DNA from: Candidatus Altarchaeota archaeon
GTDB lineage: Archaea > SpSt-1190
NCBI GenBank assembly: GCA_030590165.1
Contig: JAUUZA010000030.1
Coordinates: 1 to 8,181 of the forward strand
Direction: 5' to 3'
Length of the DNA: 8,181 nt
The notes below the pieces were generated by a model. That model searched no databases, was not told where the DNA came from, and saw nothing but the letters and a program-made list of their open reading frames with translations. Position numbers and translations under genes: made by a program. Of this stretch, positions 4,769-8,181 are shown one piece after another (within the stretch, counting starts at the first letter, position 1; each line of letters starts with the position of its first letter).

Positions 4769-5173
4769 ATGGTAAGTGCAATTGATGTTCCTGCTGATAA
4801 ACTCATAAATGTAGCTCAAGAAGAGCTTAAAACAGAAATAATTATGCCTGATTGGGCAAGATTTGTAAAAACTGGTGCTGGAAGACAAAGAACTCCAGAT
4901 CAAAAAAACTGGTGGCAAATCCGCGCAGCATCAATCTTAAGAAAAGTTTATGTCGATGGCCCTGTGGGGGTTAATCGATTAAGAACTTGTTATGGTGGGC
5001 GAAAAGATAGGGGAGTCAAACCATGCAAAACATACAAAGCAGGCGGAAAAATCATTCGTACTATACTCACTCAACTTGAAAAAATTGGATATGTAAAAAC
5101 TTCCAAGAAAGGAAGAGAACTCACACCCAAAGGACAAAGCTACCTCGACCAGATGGCAAAAAAGGTGAAATAA
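4769..5173 (+). CDS. rps19e: 30S ribosomal protein S19e
   Basis: This is a small-subunit protein of archaeal and eukaryotic ribosomes with no bacterial counterpart; in eukaryotes it binds the head of the subunit and is needed for its maturation. From the ATG at 4769 it is 134 residues, a little shorter than typical. Motifs seen are MVSAIDVPADKLI at the N-terminus, PDWARFVKTG, NWWQIRAASILRKVYVDGPV, GVNRLRTCYGGRKDRGVKP, and the C-terminal winged-helix elements GKIIRTILTQLEKIGYV and LTPKGQSYLDQMAKK. A TTG at 4754 is in frame. The ATG is preferred because it fits the conserved N-terminus and lies 25 bp after the TATA box, implying a leaderless mRNA. It is first in the S19e-PDCD5-L39e-L31e operon, and the PDCD5 start immediately follows its stop. 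Confidence 0.95.
   Translation: MVSAIDVPADKLINVAQEELKTEIIMPDWARFVKTGAGRQRTPDQKNWWQIRAASILRKVYVDGPVGVNRLRTCYGGRKDRGVKPCKTYKAGGKIIRTILTQLEKIGYVKTSKKGRELTPKGQSYLDQMAKKVK
5163..5168 (+). promoter_or_regulatory. Shine-Dalgarno for the PDCD5-family gene
   Basis: AGGTGA lies 5 nt before the ATG at 5174, inside the last codons of S19e. It is a strong match to the archaeal anti-SD. It contrasts with the absence of any SD before the operon's first gene. Confidence 0.6.
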
Positions 5174-5443
5174 ATGTCCGGAGCACCCACGCAAAATGGG
5201 AGTCAAGAAGAACAATATAGACAATTGCTTCTTCTGAAAAAAAGAATGCTTCGTCAGGGTGTAACTAGCGATGCTCGAGAAAGACTTGGGCGAGTAAGAA
5301 GTGCTAATCCACAATTAGCTGAACAAGCAGAATCTATCTGTTTACAGTTAATTCAACAAGGTCAGACAGTGAATGACGAAATCCTAAAAAGGATATTAAT
5401 GAAACTGTCTCCAAAAAAGGAAATAAAAATAACGAGGCGATAA
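5174..5443 (+). CDS. DNA-binding protein, PDCD5/TFAR19 family
   Basis: Archaeal PDCD5-family proteins are small helical-bundle proteins described as DNA-binding, and they are consistently encoded beside S19e and L39e. Their cellular role is not settled. This 89-residue member has the family core [20 protein letters not shown], then [15 protein letters not shown], followed by [12 protein letters not shown] and a basic tail ending KITRR. It is shorter than the roughly 110 residues usual for archaeal members. The N-terminal charged helix is reduced to a polar leader ([14 protein letters not shown]) plus one short helix. The ATG directly follows the S19e stop codon and has a good SD, so translation is probably coupled. 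One base separates its stop from the L39e start. Confidence 0.92.
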   Translation: MSGAPTQNGSQEEQYRQLLLLKKRMLRQGVTSDARERLGRVRSANPQLAEQAESICLQLIQQGQTVNDEILKRILMKLSPKKEIKITRR

Positions 5444-5444
5444 A

Positions 5445-5600
5445 ATGGCCAGAAATAAAACTTTAGGAAAAAAACTTAGATTACTCAAGCGAGGCAAACA
5501 AAATAGGCCCATTCCTATCTGGGTTGTACTCAGAACAAAAAGGAAGGTTAGACGAAATGTCAAGAGATTCCTCTGGAGAAGGAGTAAACTCAAACGGTGA
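5445..5600 (+). CDS. rpl39e: 50S ribosomal protein L39e
   Basis: This 51-residue, highly basic large-subunit protein lines the wall of the peptide exit tunnel in archaeal and eukaryotic ribosomes. The translation begins [20 protein letters not shown] and continues through the family signature [15 protein letters not shown], then [16 protein letters not shown]. Length and motif order match the family. The ATG comes one base after the PDCD5 stop codon, with a weak SD-like GAGGCGA at 5434-5440. Its stop codon TGA is part of the GGTGA Shine-Dalgarno of the next gene. This gene order is common among archaea. Confidence 0.95.
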   Translation: MARNKTLGKKLRLLKRGKQNRPIPIWVVLRTKRKVRRNVKRFLWRRSKLKR

Positions 5601-5601
5601 T
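5596..5601 (+). promoter_or_regulatory. Shine-Dalgarno for L31e overlapping the L39e stop codon
   Basis: GGTGAT ends 3 nt before the ATG at 5605 and contains the L39e TGA stop (5598-5600). This arrangement favours coupled translation of L39e and L31e. Confidence 0.6.
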
Positions 5602-5604
5602 TAA

Positions 5605-6177
5605 ATGAAAGAAAGAATAATAGTAGTCCCATTAAGAAAAGCAAGGAGAGGAACAAGCAGAAAGTTTGCCTCAAAAGCAGTAAGATATTTACGAAGTTTC
5701 ATTAGTAGACATATGAAAACTGAGGAAGTTGTAATTGAAAAAGAACTCAATGATTATATTTGGAGGAATGGAATAACCAACCCACCAAGGCGTGTTGAAG
5801 TTAAAGCCATCGTAAAAGAGGGAATTACTCATGTTGACTTAAGTTCAGCTAAAATTAAATTAATTAAAAAAGAAGCTGAAAATAAAAAGAAGAAACCAGT
5901 AGCAAAAGCAGAAAAAAAGACTGAAACAAAAAAGAAATCTGTAAAAAAGATTAAGAAGAAAACAGTAAAAACTGCTAAAAAGAAACCAGCAGCTAAACAA
6001 AAGAAAAAAGAAACAGTAAAAAAACCAGTTGCAAAGAAAAAGAAAGTGACAAAAAAACCTGTCACCAAAAAACCAGTTAAGAAAAAAGCAACAAAAGCAA
6101 AAAAACCTACTGTTAAAAAAACTGTAAAAAAGACTGCAACTAAAAAAACGGTAAAAAAATCACCGGCTAAAAAATAG
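5605..6177 (+). CDS. rpl31e: 50S ribosomal protein L31e with a long lysine-rich C-terminal extension
   Basis: L31e sits near the polypeptide exit tunnel of archaeal and eukaryotic large subunits. Residues 1 to about 87 form the complete conserved domain: IIVVPLRKARRGTSRKFASKAV, then YLRSFISRHMK, IEKELNDYIWRNGITNPPRRVEVKA and HVDLSSAKIKL (the two longer blocks are contiguous conserved stretches at 5-26 and 45-69). The family is normally about 80-95 residues, but here the frame continues to 190. Residues 88-190 are low-complexity Lys/Ala/Thr/Val/Pro, with 51 lysines in 103 positions and recurrent KKPV, KKTVKK and AKK units like histone H1 tails. No folded domain is visible in the tail, and it is probably disordered and able to bind nucleic acid. 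It is the last gene of the S19e operon, and its stop codon lies within a terminator hairpin. Confidence 0.93.
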   Translation: MKERIIVVPLRKARRGTSRKFASKAVRYLRSFISRHMKTEEVVIEKELNDYIWRNGITNPPRRVEVKAIVKEGITHVDLSSAKIKLIKKEAENKKKKPVAKAEKKTETKKKSVKKIKKKTVKTAKKKPAAKQKKKETVKKPVAKKKKVTKKPVTKKPVKKKATKAKKPTVKKTVKKTATKKTVKKSPAKK

Positions 6178-6199
6178 CCGCGACTTTTTATTTTTTTTT
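6164..6199 (+). terminator. Hairpin plus T-tract overlapping the L31e stop codon
   Basis: CGGCTA (6164-6169) and TAGCCG (6175-6180) form a perfect 6-bp stem around five A's. Four bases later come TTTTT (6185-6189) and nine T's (6191-6199). The L31e stop TAG (6175-6177) is the first half of the right arm. Archaeal termination needs mainly the T-tract, so a bacterial-style intrinsic hairpin is notable. It lies only 14 bp before the aIF6 start. Confidence 0.7.
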
Positions 6200-6213
6200 A
6201 ATTTGTGATAAAT

Positions 6214-6819
6214 ATGATACTCAAAACGCGTGTATATGGTTGCGACTTTGTCGGTTTATTTTTGCTGTCAGCTGGAGATACTATTTATTACTCAAAATTT
6301 TTACACGAAACAAATTTTGCAAAAGAATTACAAACCACTAAAGCAAGAAAGTGTGAATCACATATGTTGGGTATGTTTTTTGCAGGAAATAAAAATGGAA
6401 TTGTAGGTGGATTACCTCTAAAAAATTCAACACTAATTGAAACTAATTTCAATGCACTTGGGAATTTAATTCTCACTAATGATAAAGGTGCAATAGTCTC
6501 ACCTTTAATTAAAGATAAAAAAAGCGAAATTGAAAAAGTTCTTGGGGTAAAAACCAAAGTTTCAACAATAGCCGGTATGGATTTAATTGGTTCTCTTGCA
6601 ATTGCAAACAATAAGGGGGTAGCAGTTCATCAAGAAACAACTGAAACTGAAATGGATTTAATTGAAAAAACTTTAAAAGTTGATGTCGATTTTGGTACAC
6701 TTTATAGGTCAGGATTTTTAGGGTCAATGGCCACTGCAACAAATGATACCTTAATTATAGGCCCCTCAATTTTAGCTCCAGAAATTGCATTACTCATGGA
6801 AATCTTAGAAATTGAATGA
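6214..6819 (+). CDS. eif6: Translation initiation factor 6 (aIF6)
   Basis: aIF6 binds the large ribosomal subunit and prevents premature joining to the small subunit. The 201-residue product shows the pseudo-repeats of the pentameric-propeller fold: HMLGMFFAGNKNGIVG (50-65), ALGNLILTNDKGAIVS (81-96), DLIGSLAIANNKGVAVH (123-139) and FLGSMATATNDTLIIG (168-183), each ending one propeller blade. The N-terminal blade (YGCDFVGLFLLSAGDTIYY) is diverged, and the protein is about 20 residues shorter than usual. ATG 6214 is chosen; an in-frame GTG at 6205 would overlap the T-tract region and add only three residues. The T-rich stretch upstream could supply a weak TATA, or the gene may depend on read-through from L31e. 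Its end overlaps the antiporter start by 8 bp. The L20a (LX) gene that follows aIF6 in many Euryarchaeota is absent here. Confidence 0.88.
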   Translation: MILKTRVYGCDFVGLFLLSAGDTIYYSKFLHETNFAKELQTTKARKCESHMLGMFFAGNKNGIVGGLPLKNSTLIETNFNALGNLILTNDKGAIVSPLIKDKKSEIEKVLGVKTKVSTIAGMDLIGSLAIANNKGVAVHQETTETEMDLIEKTLKVDVDFGTLYRSGFLGSMATATNDTLIIGPSILAPEIALLMEILEIE

Positions 6820-8041
6820 AAATGCTTTTCTACTAAAAGCGAAGAATTCATTTGTGTTCATTCCCGTAGTATTCATGATTGTTGGTGGCATCATATTCCT
6901 TGGTTTTTTGGCCTCTGACTTTTTTGAAAAAACTAAAATTTCAGATAGCATCATTCTAATTTCACTTGGTTTAATTATAAAATACTGCGGATTAATTGAC
7001 GTTGCAGCTTTTGAACCATTCACAGAATTTATTGCAAGTCTTGCAATTTCAATTATCTTATTTGAATCGGGTATGAATATTCATCTTGACGAAATGGCAA
7101 CACATCTGTCTTCTGCATTTAATATGGCAAATTTTTCATTTGTAACAAATTCATTCGCAATTGCCGGACTCGGAATGCTCTTCATGGGTTGGGACCCTCT
7201 CATTTCTCTTATGTTTGGTTTTCTTGTTGGAGGAACTTCAGCCGCAGTAGTAATTCCTCTTGCAAAAAAACTTATGACTGAAGATGATGCCGTCATTGCT
7301 GAACTCGAATCTTCAATAACAAATGTTTACAATGTTGTCTTTACTATGGTTGTAGCAAATTTAATTCAAAATGTAACAAACCATTCAAACACAGCCCTTC
7401 AATCTTTATTATCTTATTTATCCATTGGTGTATTTTTGAGTATAATAACAGGATTTGTTTGGATAGGAATTGCAAAAAAAATCTGGAGAAAATCAGCGTC
7501 ATACATGCTAACACTTGCAATGATGTTAGTACTCTATGGATTTACTGAATTTGCAGGAGGGAGTGGTGCAGTTGCTTGCTTACTTTTCGGTTTAATAATG
7601 GGAAACACAAAGGAACTTTCAGAAATCCTGAAGACTCCAAGAATTGGAACTGGAAGATTTGCAAAATTCAGCCAAGAAATTTCTTTTCTTATTAGAACTT
7701 ACTTCTTCCTTTTTATTGGATTAATTCTTGAACTTCCTTATGACATTAAAATGTGGGCATTTGCAGTTTCAATTGCATTAATTGTATTTTTATTACGTGC
7801 ACTCATTGCAAAAATCTTGAAACTCCCAGGAGAACTTGCACTCCTTATGCCAAGAGGTTTGAGTGAGGTTGCCCTTGCTTCAATTCTTATTGGACTAAGG
7901 CTTCCCAACGCAACAACTATTATGACAATGACTGGATTAACAATAATCACCACAAATCTTTTTCCCTCTTTCATTTTGATGTTTTACAAACCTAAACATA
8001 AAACAAATGGCAACGGAAAATCCTTAAAGCAAGCTGCATAA
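6812..8041 (+). CDS. Cation/proton antiporter, CPA (Na_H_Exchanger) family
   Basis: This 409-residue polytopic inner-membrane protein has about twelve hydrophobic segments and is predicted to exchange Na+ or K+ for protons. Family landmarks are LFESGMNIHLDEM (83-95), VGGTSAAVVIPLAKKL (139-154, the unwound-helix region), ELESSITNVYNVVF (164-177), the FLIRTYFFLFIGLIL segment (292-306) with its buried Arg, and PRGLSEVALA (347-356) near the end. The usual acidic ion-binding residue of the ND/DD/TD motif appears as N171 in T-N, and the preceding motif is GTS instead of the TD found in well-studied NhaP proteins. No C-terminal KTN/TrkA regulatory domain is present. The start is a TTG at 6812 overlapping aIF6; the in-frame ATG at 6875 is an alternative that would remove 21 residues. 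It is probably co-transcribed with aIF6 and the radical SAM gene. Confidence 0.85.
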   Translation: MNENAFLLKAKNSFVFIPVVFMIVGGIIFLGFLASDFFEKTKISDSIILISLGLIIKYCGLIDVAAFEPFTEFIASLAISIILFESGMNIHLDEMATHLSSAFNMANFSFVTNSFAIAGLGMLFMGWDPLISLMFGFLVGGTSAAVVIPLAKKLMTEDDAVIAELESSITNVYNVVFTMVVANLIQNVTNHSNTALQSLLSYLSIGVFLSIITGFVWIGIAKKIWRKSASYMLTLAMMLVLYGFTEFAGGSGAVACLLFGLIMGNTKELSEILKTPRIGTGRFAKFSQEISFLIRTYFFLFIGLILELPYDIKMWAFAVSIALIVFLLRALIAKILKLPGELALLMPRGLSEVALASILIGLRLPNATTIMTMTGLTIITTNLFPSFILMFYKPKHKTNGNGKSLKQAA

Positions 8042-8048
8042 TTCGCAC

Positions 8049-8181
8049 ATGCACTTCTTTTTACACCTAACAACAAAATGTAATCTTAATTGTAAATACT
8101 GTGAAGGTGCATCTGACAAAGTTCTTGAATTTGGAGAACGGGAATGGAATCTTGAATATCCTCCCTCTGAAATTTCATATT
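8049..8181 (+). CDS. Radical SAM protein, N-terminal fragment (3' end outside window)
   Basis: Forty-four codons are visible from ATG 8049, 7 bp after the antiporter stop. The translation begins MHFFLHLTTKCNLNCKYCEG, with the CxxxCxxC motif (C11, C15, C18) that binds the 4Fe-4S cluster cleaving S-adenosylmethionine. The motif sits at the very N-terminus, directly after a first beta strand, as in SPASM/PqqE-like and activating-enzyme-type radical SAM proteins. The visible remainder (from ASDKVLEFGER onward) gives no subfamily clue. The short spacing suggests an operon with the antiporter. The reaction and substrate cannot be judged from this fragment. Confidence 0.85.
   Translation, partial: MHFFLHLTTKCNLNCKYCEGASDKVLEFGEREWNLEYPPSEISY

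Noticed and set aside
5829-6068. Phe-rich minus-strand frame opposite the L31e lysine tail
   Set aside because: A Phe-rich translation is simply what AAA/AAG-rich DNA gives on the other strand; no motif is present.
6816-6836. ATG at 6816 in a TGA/ATG overlap as the antiporter start
   Set aside because: This ATG is in another frame and stops after six codons; the antiporter frame requires the TTG at 6812 or the internal ATG at 6875.
1-8181. CRISPR array or defence system
   Set aside because: No regularly spaced direct repeats and no cas-like or other defence genes are seen; the only repetitive coding tract is the L31e lysine tail.

Overview
The window is archaeal. It carries archaeal/eukaryotic-type ribosomal proteins (S19e, L39e, L31e), the RNase P protein Rpp21/Rpr2, a PDCD5-family protein and initiation factor 6. 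Its promoters have TATA boxes about 25 bp upstream of several start codons, and it has compact tRNA genes without encoded CCA. The DNA is AT-rich, apart from the tRNAs and short GC-rich hairpins beside them. Small proteins, tight packing and a trimmed ribosomal operon fit a reduced DPANN-type archaeon; that placement is inference, and no phylum can be fixed from this window.

Layout: (1) 2-373, the C-terminal end of a probable nucleotidyltransferase. (2) 520-591, tRNA-Met(CAT) with a long leader and a following hairpin. (3) 697-2434, a divergent pair, a DUF362 protein (-) and a SEC59/VTE5-type polyprenol kinase (+), which appear to share one central TATA box. (4) 2435-3103, a minus-strand block of tRNA-Arg(TCG), a small unknown protein and tRNA-Pro(CGG). 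Each of these two tRNAs is followed by a GC-rich hairpin of the same architecture. (5) 3193-4736, a two-domain DUF92 (VTE6-like) membrane protein followed by RNase P component Rpr2. (6) 4769-6177, an S19e-PDCD5-L39e-L31e operon ending in a hairpin plus T-tract that overlaps the L31e stop codon. (7) 6214-8181, aIF6 overlapping a CPA-type cation/proton antiporter, then the start of a radical SAM protein that runs off the window.

The most interesting functional reading is that the two membrane kinase-like genes, 1853-2434 and 3193-4473, correspond to the two successive steps known in plants as VTE5 (phytol kinase) and VTE6 (phytyl-phosphate kinase). Together they could turn a scavenged or recycled C20 or longer isoprenoid alcohol into its diphosphate, a plausible route for an archaeon that does not make all its own isoprenoids. 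The N-terminal half of the DUF92 protein also looks like a decayed copy of the kinase encoded next door. The second strong signal is the pair of tRNA-trailing hairpins, which show compensatory base changes. The L31e protein is also unusual, more than doubled in length by a tail that is about half lysine.
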